This document shows positions 41,794-51,013 of a stretch of 64,000 nt of DNA, in pieces. The stretch is from Lachnospiraceae bacterium (lineage in GTDB: Bacteria > Bacillota > Clostridia > Lachnospirales > Lachnospiraceae), in NCBI GenBank assembly GCA_022510745.1, contig JAFLSY010000006.1, positions 124,001 to 188,000 on the forward strand. Direction: 5' to 3'. Position 1 is the first letter of the stretch; every line of letters starts with the position of its first letter. The notes beneath the pieces were generated by a model. It was given only the letters and a program-made list of their open reading frames with translations. It did no database searches and was not told where the DNA came from. The translations under genes were made by a program, and so were the position numbers.

Positions 41794-44064
41794 ATGATGA
41801 TGCGAAAATTATTCCGTACAGCTTGGAAATATAAAACACAGTTTCTATCTATGATTATCATGATTGCCATTGGTGTTGGTGTTTTTCTGGGTTTTAATAT
41901 TGAATGGAAAAGCATTGAAGCGGATACGTCTGCCTTCTTTGAAGAAACAAAATATGCCGATTTCCGACTATATGATCAGACAGGATTTTCAGAAGAGGAT
42001 ATCGATGCGATTCGCAGTATTGAGGGCGTGGATGCCGCAACCCGGTATTTCTCTGTTAATTTCGACTTAAAAGAAGAGAATAAATCCATCTCTCTAAACG
42101 TATCCGAGAGTTACAATGTTTCGACCATGCTTGTAACGGAGGGCATGGAATATGATGAAAATTCAGACGGAATTTGGCTTTCAGACCGTTTTGCCGCAGA
42201 AAACAATTTGGCTGTCGGCGATACCCTGACTTTTGCTATCGGGGGACAAGAAACCAGTCGGGAGATTGTCGGATTGATCAAAAGCGGTGAAATGATGATC
42301 TGCACATCCGGGGAGAATCAGTTGATGCCGGATTACACGACTTTTGGTTTTGCTTATGTGACGCCGAAGACGTTAAATCAGGTTATGGGCATGGCGTTCT
42401 ATCCTCAGATCAATTTACTTTCCGATATGGATAAAGAGGAGATGGAACAAGCGGTAGCGGATGCTCTTGGCCGGACGACATTGACGCTTTCTAAAAAGGA
42501 GCATGTTTCCTATGCCGGAGCTTTGAGTGAGACCGAAGAGGGGCAGACCATGGGTTCCATTCTTCCGGTACTCTTTCTGGTGATCGCCATCTTAACGATG
42601 GTCACTACCATGCACCGCATCACTGCCAATGAGAAGACGCAGATTGGTACATTAAAAGCGCTGGGCTTCCGCGATAGACGCATTTTACGCCATTATACTT
42701 CCTACGGCTTTGTGATAGGACTTATTGGTACGATTTTGGGTATTGTGCTGGGATATGGGATTGCCTATCTTATCATCAGTCCGGACGGTATGATGGGTAC
42801 ATACTTTGACCTGCCGGACTGGTCCCTTGTGATGCCCGGTTTCTGTTGGCCGCTATTGGTACTGATTGTTTTGCTGTTAACGTTGATCAGTTTTCTGTCC
42901 GTTAAAAAGATGTTGCATGGCACCGCGGCTGATGCGCTCCGTCCGTATGCGCCCAAAGCAATGAAGAGGAGTATTTTTGAACTTCTGCCTTTCGGAGAAA
43001 AACTGTCCTTCGGAACCAAATGGAATCTTAGGGATGTCATGCGCCATAAGTCCCGTTCGGCCATGACACTGATCGGTGTTACCGGCTGTATGATTCTGCT
43101 GGTAGGCGGATTTGGAATGAAGGATACTATGGCAGAATATTTGAAACTGCTGGACGAAGATATTTGCAACTACAATACACAGATTAATTTATCGGATACG
43201 GCCTCAAAAGAGGAAGCCCTTGATCTGGCCGGACAGGTGGACGGTGACTGGATGGCTTCCTGTGGCGTAAGCTATGGGGGAAGGGCGGTCACATTGGAAA
43301 TCTACTCGGCAGAGAAAGAAAATATTCGCTTTGTGGATGGGGATAACACCCTCATGGAACTGACGGATAACGGTGCTTATCTCTGCCAGCGTCTTAAGGA
43401 TACTGCAAAGATTGGTGATACCATTACATTTTCGCCCTATGGCAGTGAGGAAAGCTATGAAGTAAAAGTGGCTGGTTATTATCGTTCGGTCATAACCGAA
43501 AGCATCATTATCACCAATGTCTGTGCGGACAATCTGGGGATTCCTTATACCATTTCTGCGATTTATACAGATGAGACAATAGACGAGGTCGGTACGTCAC
43601 CGATTATTGCCGGGAAACAAGATAAGCAGACCTTGATGGATTCCTATGAAAGCTTTATGGATATCATGAACATTATGGTGCTGTTATTGGTAATTGCTGC
43701 CATTGTTTTAGGTATTGTAGTCTTATATAATTTGGGTATTATGAGCTATCTGGAACGCAGCAGAGAACTGGCAACATTAAAAGTTCTGGGATTCCGTGAC
43801 CGGCATATAGGACGTCTGTTGATCAGTCAAAATCTCTGGCTGACAGTTGTCGGTGTTTTGATCGGTCTGCCCGGCGGTTTTGTCACACTCTATGCGCTGC
43901 TTACGGCACTGGCCACTGAATATGAACTGAAACTTTTTGTTGGTCTCTTTACTTATGTGATCAGCATTGTGTTGACCTTTGGAACCTCTCTGTTGGTCGG
44001 TTGGATGGTCGCAGGAAAAAACAAAAAGATTGACATGGTAGAAGCACTAAAAGGGGCAGAATAG
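41794..44064 (+). CDS. FtsX-domain ABC exporter permease
   Basis: 756 residues. The N-terminal helix (about 12-32) is followed by an extracytoplasmic domain (about 40-240), three helices (250-380, with MGSILPVLFLVIAILTMVTT), a second cytoplasmic/extracytoplasmic segment with another FtsX set (MNIMVLLLVIAAIVLGIVVL near 620), and the closing SLLVGWMVAGKNKKIDMVEA. Duplicated FtsX repeats on one chain suit a monomer or dimer with the upstream ATPase. The two-component pair encoded convergently just downstream is a plausible controller or sensor partner. Confidence 0.88.
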   Translation: MMMRKLFRTAWKYKTQFLSMIIMIAIGVGVFLGFNIEWKSIEADTSAFFEETKYADFRLYDQTGFSEEDIDAIRSIEGVDAATRYFSVNFDLKEENKSISLNVSESYNVSTMLVTEGMEYDENSDGIWLSDRFAAENNLAVGDTLTFAIGGQETSREIVGLIKSGEMMICTSGENQLMPDYTTFGFAYVTPKTLNQVMGMAFYPQINLLSDMDKEEMEQAVADALGRTTLTLSKKEHVSYAGALSETEEGQTMGSILPVLFLVIAILTMVTTMHRITANEKTQIGTLKALGFRDRRILRHYTSYGFVIGLIGTILGIVLGYGIAYLIISPDGMMGTYFDLPDWSLVMPGFCWPLLVLIVLLLTLISFLSVKKMLHGTAADALRPYAPKAMKRSIFELLPFGEKLSFGTKWNLRDVMRHKSRSAMTLIGVTGCMILLVGGFGMKDTMAEYLKLLDEDICNYNTQINLSDTASKEEALDLAGQVDGDWMASCGVSYGGRAVTLEIYSAEKENIRFVDGDNTLMELTDNGAYLCQRLKDTAKIGDTITFSPYGSEESYEVKVAGYYRSVITESIIITNVCADNLGIPYTISAIYTDETIDEVGTSPIIAGKQDKQTLMDSYESFMDIMNIMVLLLVIAAIVLGIVVLYNLGIMSYLERSRELATLKVLGFRDRHIGRLLISQNLWLTVVGVLIGLPGGFVTLYALLTALATEYELKLFVGLFTYVISIVLTFGTSLLVGWMVAGKNKKIDMVEALKGAE

Positions 44065-44077
44065 AAAAAGATTCATT

Positions 44078-45367
44078 CTATTCTGCTCCCACCAGCAGCC
44101 GTAACCGAAATAGTTTGCCGTCCGCATTGTACTCAATGATACCGTCATGTCTTTCAACAAAGGCAGAAATGCTCTTAGTTCCAAGTCCGTGTCCGCTTTC
44201 TGTAGATACGGGAATGCCATTTTCATCAAACTCTATCCGGCCTACGTAGGAATTGGAAATCTCTATGGCAAGCTGAGGCGAAGAAACTAATTTTATTTTG
44301 ATGAGCCGTTCATTGCCTTGCGGAACCTTGCCGCAGGCATGAATGGCATTTTCAATGGCATTGGCAAGCACTATGGCAAGTTCCGAGGCCTCGGTTGGCA
44401 GATGCTCGGGCAGTCTGCAGTCTGTTTCCACCGTGATGCCGTCATGCTGTGCTTTATGGATATAATACACAAGAATGGCATTGACCGTGGGATTATCACA
44501 GTAGTGCGGCACGGAAGTGTTTATAGTTTGCTCGTCAAAACTACCGAGGATGCGCAGGGCTTCTTTTGTATTGCCGGATTCGATCAGTACTTTTATATCC
44601 GCAACATAATGCCTCAGATCATGCCGAAATATCTGCACCTTTTCCGTATTTTCTTTCAGCATATCGGCATGGCGTTCCATTGCCTGCATCTGGATTTTGA
44701 GCAGCTGCTGCTCGTCACGCATTTCCGCTTCATGGAGAATTATCCCAAACAAGGTAAAAATCACGCCGTAGGCAACTATCGTAATAGCGAGTGCAAAAAG
44801 ACAGTTTAAACATACCCTTCGATATTCTGATGCTGTATGGTAGGGAAAAATAACAAAGTTAAAGATACATAAAATATAGTATATGCTGGGTATCAGGCAG
44901 AGATACCCCCATCCCTTTTTCATGATCATCAGCATTCTCATATAATAGGGGCGCAGATATCGATAGAAAATGATGATAAACGGTATGCCTAAGATAAGCC
45001 TTATCAGAGTCTCCGCCCAGACAGACTGTTCTGTTTCCAGAATCAAAATACGTATCACCAGAGCGGGGGCATGGGTGAAAACTGTGGCAGTCAGCATATT
45101 GAATACCACAGGAAATCCTTTCCTTTTGGACAAGAAGAAAAGGCCGACTGTTATGAGGCCGTTTGTCACGGGTACATAGAAAAAGGTGAATTTCTCCCAT
45201 CCGAACAGCATAGCAATTGTCGCGTTAAGCACAACTGCCGCGGCTACGAAACCTCCGAATATACTCAGTGTCTTTTTCAAACTATATTTTCTGTCAAGCA
45301 GGATAAAACACATGCTGCTGAAGACGAACATTGTAAGGGCCATACGTACAATTTCCGCAATACTCAT
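44078..45367 (-). CDS. GHKL-type sensor histidine kinase
   Basis: 429 residues. Six hydrophobic segments (1-210) precede a coiled segment, the phosphorylation site IFRHDLRHYVADIKV, the N box LAIVLANAIENAIHAC and the G box GHGLGTKSISAF. It pairs with the response regulator whose gene overlaps it by four bases (ATGA). The kinase core is normal, so the unit should be active. The 13-base gap to the exporter gene on the opposite strand suggests linked function. Confidence 0.88.
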   Translation of the reverse strand: MSIAEIVRMALTMFVFSSMCFILLDRKYSLKKTLSIFGGFVAAAVVLNATIAMLFGWEKFTFFYVPVTNGLITVGLFFLSKRKGFPVVFNMLTATVFTHAPALVIRILILETEQSVWAETLIRLILGIPFIIIFYRYLRPYYMRMLMIMKKGWGYLCLIPSIYYILCIFNFVIFPYHTASEYRRVCLNCLFALAITIVAYGVIFTLFGIILHEAEMRDEQQLLKIQMQAMERHADMLKENTEKVQIFRHDLRHYVADIKVLIESGNTKEALRILGSFDEQTINTSVPHYCDNPTVNAILVYYIHKAQHDGITVETDCRLPEHLPTEASELAIVLANAIENAIHACGKVPQGNERLIKIKLVSSPQLAIEISNSYVGRIEFDENGIPVSTESGHGLGTKSISAFVERHDGIIEYNADGKLFRLRLLVGAE

Positions 45368-46107
45368 ATTTCGTTTCCTCTTTCCAGAAGATAATCCATA
45401 AAGGCCTTTCTTGCATCTGTCACATAAAGTCGGGAAATGCCCAGCTTTTCCTCATTGGACAGACGGATTTCTCTTGAATTCATGTTCCGTATATGCTGCA
45501 TATTGACAATGATGGATGCGGCAATCTTTACAAATCTGCTGTCCGTAAGGGAGGCAGTCAGTTCTTGAAAAGATTCCCGGTGATAAATACTTTCCAATGT
45601 TTTGTTCTCTGTCGTATGGGCATTCAGGCGGTGCTGGTAATATTCCAGATATAAAAGATGGGAATAGGGAATGCTTTCGATGCCGCCATGGGGTGTTTGA
45701 AACATAAAGCATTTTCGATCTTCTGCATCCAGTTTTGCGATCACTTTGTCCAGTGTGGCAAATAAATCCTTCTCACTGACCGGTTTGAGCAGATATCCTC
45801 CCGCATCCACCTGATAGGACTGCAGCGCATAGTCGGGGGAGGATGTCAGATAGAGAATGACGGCGGCGGAATCGCTTTCACGGATGGCGTATCCTACCTC
45901 TATGCCGTTTACATTGGGCATTAGAATATCCAGAAGATATATGTCAAAACGGTTTCGTGTACTGATGAATCTTAACAGGTCGTCAGCGGATTCAAATTTA
46001 TGAAAAGAAATATTCAGTTCAAGGTGCAGGCGGCAGTATGCCTCTGCCATGGCGTATGTGTGTCCCAGTTCTTCCGCTTGGTCGTCGCAGATTGCAATTT
46101 GAATCAC
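45364..46107 (-). CDS. LytTR-family response regulator
   Basis: 247 residues, GTG start with GGAGG upstream. Receiver motifs AICDDQAEE, YLLDILMPNVNGIE (phospho-Asp) and YLLKPVSEKD cover residues 1-120. The LytTR domain (about 135-247) has SIPYSHLLYLEYYQ and FVKIAASIIVNMQHIR. The region upstream of its start holds an exact 10-base direct repeat with a 21-base period, the recognised spacing for LytTR sites, so autoregulation is likely. Confidence 0.89.
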   Translation of the reverse strand: MIQIAICDDQAEELGHTYAMAEAYCRLHLELNISFHKFESADDLLRFISTRNRFDIYLLDILMPNVNGIEVGYAIRESDSAAVILYLTSSPDYALQSYQVDAGGYLLKPVSEKDLFATLDKVIAKLDAEDRKCFMFQTPHGGIESIPYSHLLYLEYYQHRLNAHTTENKTLESIYHRESFQELTASLTDSRFVKIAASIIVNMQHIRNMNSREIRLSNEEKLGISRLYVTDARKAFMDYLLERGNEI

Positions 46108-46139
46108 TTTTCGTCCTCCGTTATGAAATGTTTGTGTAA

Positions 46140-46170
46140 ATTAAGTGATATGGTGTGCAGATTAAGTGAT
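46140..46170. promoter_or_regulatory. Direct repeat with 21-base period, LytTR-site-like
   Basis: ATTAAGTGAT is exactly repeated at 46140-46149 and 46161-46170, in the 173-base region between the divergent LytTR regulator and the chemoreceptor genes. The period and length match LytTR binding sites. Confidence 0.5.
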
Positions 46171-46200
46171 TGCTCTCCATAATAGTATTTTATGTAATAA

Positions 46201-46245
46201 AATTTAGTCGACTAAATTGACTTTAAGCCGTTATTATTATATGAT
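46201..46245 (+). promoter_or_regulatory. 18-base perfect palindrome overlapping the chemoreceptor promoter
   Basis: AATTTAGTCGACTAAATT (46201-46218) is perfectly symmetrical and its last two bases begin the -35 TTGACT (46217-46222). A TATGAT -10 (46240-46245) follows after 17 bases. A repressor bound at the palindrome would block the polymerase. The regulator is not identified. Confidence 0.7.
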
Positions 46246-46280
46246 AAAGTCCAAATGAAATCAAGGACGGGAGATCAGTC

Positions 46281-48341
46281 ATGAAAACACTTACAACTAA
46301 GATTATTGCACTTGTTACCGCTACAGCGCTTTTGCTGTCCCTTTTGATCGGGATTTTAAGTATTGGAACATCCCGCGGTATTACGGAAAGGCAGTCTAAA
46401 GAAAACCTTCTTTTGACGGCGTATAAGAATGCCCAGGATATTGATATTATGCTCTATGCCATCGAGCAGTCGGTGGACAGTCTGAGTGAAATGACGGTTT
46501 CGACAATAACCGATTTTTCTCGTTTCAAGACCTCCGACGCTTATGTGGATGAATGTACGGCGGCGCTGGAAAATGCTGCGCTTACTCTGGCTAGGAATAC
46601 GCAGGGGGCCAGAACGGTCTATGTCCGATATAATCCTGAACTTGCCTATCCCACTTCGGGTATTTTCCTTGTCGGAGAGGGAGATAATTTTGAATTGACG
46701 GAACCCACCGATTTCAGTATGTACAATCCGGATGATCTGACACACGTGGGATGGTATTATATTCCCGTGAATGCGGGGGAACCCATCTGGATGGATCCTT
46801 ATTTGAATGAAAATATTGATGTTTATATGATTTCCTATGTGGTACCCATCTATATTGACGGGGAATCCGTGGGAATTGTCGGAATGGATATCGATTTTAG
46901 TATTGTGGAAGATATGATAAATGATATCGAGGTCTATAACAGCGGCTATGCATATCTGACTAATCCGTCCAACGATATCTTGGTACATAGGGAATATGAC
47001 CCCGGAACAGCGCTTTCGGAGATAGATGCTGCTGCAGCAGCAGTTTTGGGTAATCCTGGTAAGGTGAATACAGTGGATACTTCTTCCTCTTTGGTAAGAT
47101 TGTATACCACATTGCATAACGGTATGAAATTGGTATTGACAGTTCCCCGCTCCGAACTGTTTGCCGATACGCAAAGGATGACTCTGCAGATCGCGATTGC
47201 CATTGTGGTAACGCTGATATTGGTGATTGCGATAGCCTCTATTACAGGCAGCCAGATGGCAAAGCCCATTCGTCAGATTACCAAGATTATTCAGAATATG
47301 GCGGTCCTTAATTTTGAACGGACTGAAGGCGGGGATAAGCTCTGCAGATTAAAGGATGAAACCGGTGAAATGGCCAGAGCGGTCCGTCAGATGCGTAAGG
47401 AATTGCGGACGATAGTGAATCTTATCGGCAGTTCCTGCAGTACGCTAAACAGCAATATAGACAACCTGCTTCAGGCATCCGGCAATGTCAACAATATGAC
47501 GGAACATAATTCTGCGGTTACCGAGGAACTGTTTGCGACAATGACGCAGACTTCGGACAGCACGGATAGGATCAAAGATACAGTGATACGTCTGCAGCAG
47601 AATGCCCAGTCCATTAAACGGCTTTCCGATGACAGCCAAAAACTTTCCCGGGATTTGATGGTGGATGCCGAAAATCTGTCGGATAATACCCTGACAGCCA
47701 CAAATCAGACGCAAAGTATGTATGAGCAGGTGAAAAAGGATACGGATATTGCCATAGAGCACTCTAAGGCAGTAGAACGGATCAGCCAGCTGACGGAAGC
47801 CATTTCCGGTATTTCCGAGCAGACTAATTTATTGGCGTTAAATGCATCGATCGAGGCAGCCAGAGCCGGAGAGGCAGGACGCGGATTCTCCGTGGTGGCT
47901 ACAGAAATATCTTCACTGGCAGGCCAGACCAATCAGACGGTGGAAAGCATTAACAGTATGGTGGGCGAGGTGTATACGGCTGTTTCCGATATGGTAAAAT
48001 GCTTAAATACACTTATGAATTTTATTAACACTAAGATTCTGCCCGACTATGACAGCTTTAACTCCGTGGCACAAAAGTATCAGAGAGATACCTCCACTAT
48101 GGACAACGGCATGCATCAGGTGAACGAAGCCCTTGTAGAATTGGTTGGCGCACTGGATGAGATTTCCGGAACGGTAACGGATATCAATGATATGGTGCGG
48201 GAATCCAGTCAGGGCATTCATAAAATTGCCGAAGAAACCTCCGGCATGGCTGAGGAAACCGGCAACAATTCCCGGTTGGCGGCGGAAAGCAGGGATACGA
48301 TTCAGGAATTGTATTCAATTGTCGGTCAGTTTAAAATGTAG
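46281..48341 (+). CDS. Methyl-accepting chemotaxis protein
   Basis: 686 residues. TM1 is about residues 8-28, a dCache-like extracellular sensor about 40-290 ([40 protein letters not shown]), TM2 about 295-317, HAMP to about 370, then the coiled signalling domain with the conserved tip [20 protein letters not shown]. It binds an external small molecule and sends a signal to CheA/CheW, implying a motile or formerly motile host. ATG 46281 follows GGGAG. Confidence 0.92.
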   Translation: MKTLTTKIIALVTATALLLSLLIGILSIGTSRGITERQSKENLLLTAYKNAQDIDIMLYAIEQSVDSLSEMTVSTITDFSRFKTSDAYVDECTAALENAALTLARNTQGARTVYVRYNPELAYPTSGIFLVGEGDNFELTEPTDFSMYNPDDLTHVGWYYIPVNAGEPIWMDPYLNENIDVYMISYVVPIYIDGESVGIVGMDIDFSIVEDMINDIEVYNSGYAYLTNPSNDILVHREYDPGTALSEIDAAAAAVLGNPGKVNTVDTSSSLVRLYTTLHNGMKLVLTVPRSELFADTQRMTLQIAIAIVVTLILVIAIASITGSQMAKPIRQITKIIQNMAVLNFERTEGGDKLCRLKDETGEMARAVRQMRKELRTIVNLIGSSCSTLNSNIDNLLQASGNVNNMTEHNSAVTEELFATMTQTSDSTDRIKDTVIRLQQNAQSIKRLSDDSQKLSRDLMVDAENLSDNTLTATNQTQSMYEQVKKDTDIAIEHSKAVERISQLTEAISGISEQTNLLALNASIEAARAGEAGRGFSVVATEISSLAGQTNQTVESINSMVGEVYTAVSDMVKCLNTLMNFINTKILPDYDSFNSVAQKYQRDTSTMDNGMHQVNEALVELVGALDEISGTVTDINDMVRESSQGIHKIAEETSGMAEETGNNSRLAAESRDTIQELYSIVGQFKM

Positions 48342-48342
48342 T

Positions 48343-48371
48343 TTGAATAATTAATAAAAGTATGTTAGAAT
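48343..48371 (+). promoter_or_regulatory. Promoter of the soluble chemoreceptor gene
   Basis: TTGAAT (48343-48348) and TAGAAT (48366-48371), spacer 17, starting just after the previous stop codon. Confidence 0.55.
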
Positions 48372-48431
48372 AATAATTAATTATACAGCAGATTGATATG
48401 ATACGGCAGAAAGCTGCGGAAAGGGAGAAAA

Positions 48432-49202
48432 ATGGAAATAAGAGATTTTACCGATATGGAAAAATTCGAGAATCTTATGGCAAACTGGGCTAAGGCAACC
48501 GGGCTTGCAACTGTAGCAGTTGGAAGTAACGGTGAGTACATTTCCGAGTGCTATAATTTTACGGATTTTTGTATTAAATTGACCAGAGGCAGTAAAGAAG
48601 GATGTGCAAGGTGCGAGAAATGCGATAGAGAGGGAAAAGATGTGTACTACTGTCATGCGGGATTGCTCGATTTTGCTATTCCCTTGGTGGTTGAAGGTCA
48701 CACGGTGGGATCCGTTATCGGCGGACAGGTTCTTCCCGAAAATCCGGATGAAGAGAAATTTCGTCAGGTTGCACGTGAGATCGGTGTAGATGAAGACGAG
48801 TACATTAAAGCTTTACATAAGGTAAATGTCCGCACAGAGGAAGAAATCAAAGCATCTGCTCAGCTTCTGGGCGATGTTTTGAATAACTTTATCAATGCAG
48901 AGTATGCCAAAAACATGAATGTTTCCATTATGGATAAGATGTCATCGGGCGTAGCGACTACCCACGACATGGTGGCACAGATTATTGCGAAAACCACAGA
49001 ATTAAAGGCACTTCAGAACAAGCAGAAGATACTTGCTTTAAATGCCAGCATTGAGGCAGCCAGAGCAGGCGAGCATGGATCGGGATTTGCAGTGGTAGCC
49101 AAGGAGGTAGGTAAGCTTTCAGCGCAGAGTGCACAGGTGAATATGGAAGTGGAAGAAATTGTCCGGAAGATTTCCACAGCGGTAGAGTCCATGAGAGATT
49201 AG
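48432..49202 (+). CDS. Soluble PocR-domain chemoreceptor-like protein
   Basis: 256 residues without membrane segments. A PocR ligand-binding domain (about 8-165) with [20 protein letters not shown] is followed by a very short methyl-accepting signalling tip (about 195-250) containing [24 protein letters not shown] and most of the coiled coil are missing compared with a full receptor, so it is a minimal cytoplasmic sensor. PocR domains bind small organic molecules such as propanediol-type or hydrocarbon-derived compounds; the Cys cluster may bind metal. It probably joins receptor arrays together with the neighbouring membrane receptor. Confidence 0.83.
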   Translation: MEIRDFTDMEKFENLMANWAKATGLATVAVGSNGEYISECYNFTDFCIKLTRGSKEGCARCEKCDREGKDVYYCHAGLLDFAIPLVVEGHTVGSVIGGQVLPENPDEEKFRQVAREIGVDEDEYIKALHKVNVRTEEEIKASAQLLGDVLNNFINAEYAKNMNVSIMDKMSSGVATTHDMVAQIIAKTTELKALQNKQKILALNASIEAARAGEHGSGFAVVAKEVGKLSAQSAQVNMEVEEIVRKISTAVESMRD

Positions 49203-49236
49203 ACATACCAAAATCGTTAATCCGACAGGTTAAAAT

Positions 49237-49270
49237 AAAAGAATCGAGGCGTTTGCTTCGATTCTTTTTT
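49237..49270. terminator. Bidirectional terminator between chemoreceptor and LysR genes
   Basis: AAAAGAATCGA and TCGATTCTTTT arms with a 10-base loop, followed by extra T. The same 11-base arms occur in the terminator at 50941. Confidence 0.85.
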
Positions 49271-49282
49271 GACGTAAGAAAC

Positions 49283-50164
49283 TCAGAGTTCATCCTGCAA
49301 TGCTTCCAAAAATTTTTCTGCTGCTTTTGAGAATACCTGATATTTTTTCCATGCGATATCGAGATGTGCCTCTAATCTTGGTTCCAATGGTCGGAAGCAA
49401 AGGCTGTCATGATCGGCAGAGAATATAATTCTGTCTAAACATAATGCATAACCAAAACCCTCGTCCACCATTAGTGATGCATTGTAGATCAAATTGTAGG
49501 TAGCCACGATGTTCAGCTTATCAAAATCGCTCCCGCTCCAGCCGGACAATTCATTGTGTACCATGGATTGCCTGGATACGATCAACGGTATATTTTCCAG
49601 ATCGTTTGCGTGTATACTCTCTTTGTCGGCGAGCGGACTGTCTTTACGCATAAGAAGTCCCCAAGTGTCTGTGGCAGGTAAGCGGAGATAATTGTACCGC
49701 TCCATATTGGCCGGTTCAATAAAAAGACCGAAATCCAGAAGGCCTTTATCCAGCCGACCTGCAACATCATCGGCATTTCCGCTGAACAGATGATAACGGA
49801 TCAGAGGGTATTGTGACTGCAGCTTTTTCCCTACTCTGGCAATCAGCCGCATGGCATTGGTTTCACCTCCGCCAATATAAACATCACCGCTGACTACATC
49901 GTGAGCTGTATGAAATTCAGAAATCGTTTTATCTGTCAAAGCGACAATCTCTTCTGCGCGTCTGCGCAGCAGCATTCCCTCTTCCGTCAATGTAACACTT
50001 CGATTTTTGTTGCCGCGGTTTAACAGCTTTACACCTAATTCTTCTTCCAGATCCATGAGTTGGCGGGAGAGCGTGGGCTGAGTAAGATGCAGAAATTCAG
50101 CAGCCCCGGAGATGCTTTCCTCCCGTGCAACTGCAAGAAAATACCGCAGGATACGAATGTCCAT
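49283..50164 (-). CDS. LysR-family regulator, divergent to lipoprotein gene
   Basis: 293 residues. YFLAVAREESISGAAEFLH and TQPTLSRQLMDLEEELG form the helix-turn-helix. The effector domain (about 90-290) has the usual GDVYIGGGET start and DFGLFIEP strand. It is divergent from the cyclophilin-like lipoprotein gene at 50332, with T-N11-A dyads and a good promoter between them, so activation of that gene is the most direct prediction. Confidence 0.88.
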   Translation of the reverse strand: MDIRILRYFLAVAREESISGAAEFLHLTQPTLSRQLMDLEEELGVKLLNRGNKNRSVTLTEEGMLLRRRAEEIVALTDKTISEFHTAHDVVSGDVYIGGGETNAMRLIARVGKKLQSQYPLIRYHLFSGNADDVAGRLDKGLLDFGLFIEPANMERYNYLRLPATDTWGLLMRKDSPLADKESIHANDLENIPLIVSRQSMVHNELSGWSGSDFDKLNIVATYNLIYNASLMVDEGFGYALCLDRIIFSADHDSLCFRPLEPRLEAHLDIAWKKYQVFSKAAEKFLEALQDEL

Positions 50165-50226
50165 AAAAGTGAATCCTCCTGTAACTGTAATGAATCATTT
50201 CATAAGAAAAGTATATGTGTTGATTT

Positions 50227-50259
50227 TATGCTCGTCAAGCATACAATGAGATTTTGTAT
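50227..50259. promoter_or_regulatory. Two LysR-type dyads
   Basis: TATGCT-CGTCA-AGCATA (50227-50243), which contains TGCTCGTCAAGCA of the T-N11-A form, is followed by ATACAA-N7-TTGTAT (50241-50259). They end seven bases before the -35 of the lipoprotein promoter. Confidence 0.6.
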
Positions 50260-50265
50260 AGGTAT

Positions 50266-50294
50266 TTGATATTTTAATGCGCAGGGTGTATATT
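50266..50294 (+). promoter_or_regulatory. Promoter of the cyclophilin-like lipoprotein gene
   Basis: TTGATA (50266-50271) and TATATT (50289-50294), spacer 17, directly next to the LysR dyads. Confidence 0.65.
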
Positions 50295-50331
50295 AAAGAA
50301 AAATAAACTGGTAAATTAGGGGAAATCCGCA

Positions 50332-50928
50332 ATGGAGCGTTTTTATAATATGAGAAAATTTTTTTTGACAGTAGCTGCCGCACTGGGCATGGCATTGACA
50401 TTCATAGGCTGCGGCGAAAAAACAGGTACAGACTCCTTAAATAATATCGCCGATACACAGGTAGAAGATCGTGCAGATGTCCGGGAAGAAAATGAAACTG
50501 TACCGCAGCAGAATATAGAATCAATATCAGATGATAATGTATCAGAAAGTGAAGAAGAAACGGGGGAACAGGCAGAAATGAAAATGAACGTACAGATCGG
50601 AGATTACAATTTTACAGCAACGCTGGAGAATAATACGGCTGTGGAAGAGCTATTGGATATGATGAAAGAAGGATCGGTTATCATTCAAATGGACGATTAT
50701 TCGGGATTTGAAAAAGTTGGATCTCTTGGAAGGAGTCTGACGACCGATAATCACCAGACCACTACTTCCGCCGGTGATATCGTACTGTATAACGGTAACA
50801 ATATTGTGATGTTTTACGGCAGTAATTCATGGAGTTATACCAGAATCGGAAAAATAGATGATCTTACGGATTGGAAGAAAGCATTGGGAAGCGGAAGCAT
50901 TACCGTTATATTTTCACTCGCTGAATAA
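50332..50928 (+). CDS. Cyclophilin-like domain lipoprotein
   Basis: 198 residues. The signal peptide ends FIGC (Cys27). An acidic linker of about 60 residues precedes a cyclophilin_like domain (VQIGDYNFTATLENNTAVEE, SAGDIVLYNGNNIVMFYGSN, YTRIGKIDD). ATG 50332 has GGGG nine bases upstream; ATG 50350 is an alternative without a good site. The protein is an exported relative of the cytoplasmic protein at 29488. It is likely under control of the divergent LysR gene. Function unknown. Confidence 0.82.
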   Translation: MERFYNMRKFFLTVAAALGMALTFIGCGEKTGTDSLNNIADTQVEDRADVREENETVPQQNIESISDDNVSESEEETGEQAEMKMNVQIGDYNFTATLENNTAVEELLDMMKEGSVIIQMDDYSGFEKVGSLGRSLTTDNHQTTTSAGDIVLYNGNNIVMFYGSNSWSYTRIGKIDDLTDWKKALGSGSITVIFSLAE

Positions 50929-50940
50929 ATACTTGTGCTA

Positions 50941-50981
50941 AAAGAAAAGAATCGAAGAATTTCTCCTCGATTCTTTTCTTT
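50941..50981. terminator. Intrinsic terminator after the lipoprotein gene
   Basis: A perfect 15-base inverted repeat, AAAGAAAAGAATCGA and TCGATTCTTTTCTTT, with an 11-base loop. It separates the lipoprotein gene from the convergent SDR gene. Confidence 0.9.
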
Positions 50982-51013
50982 TATATGTAAAATGTTTTTT
51001 GACACTACTGTCA

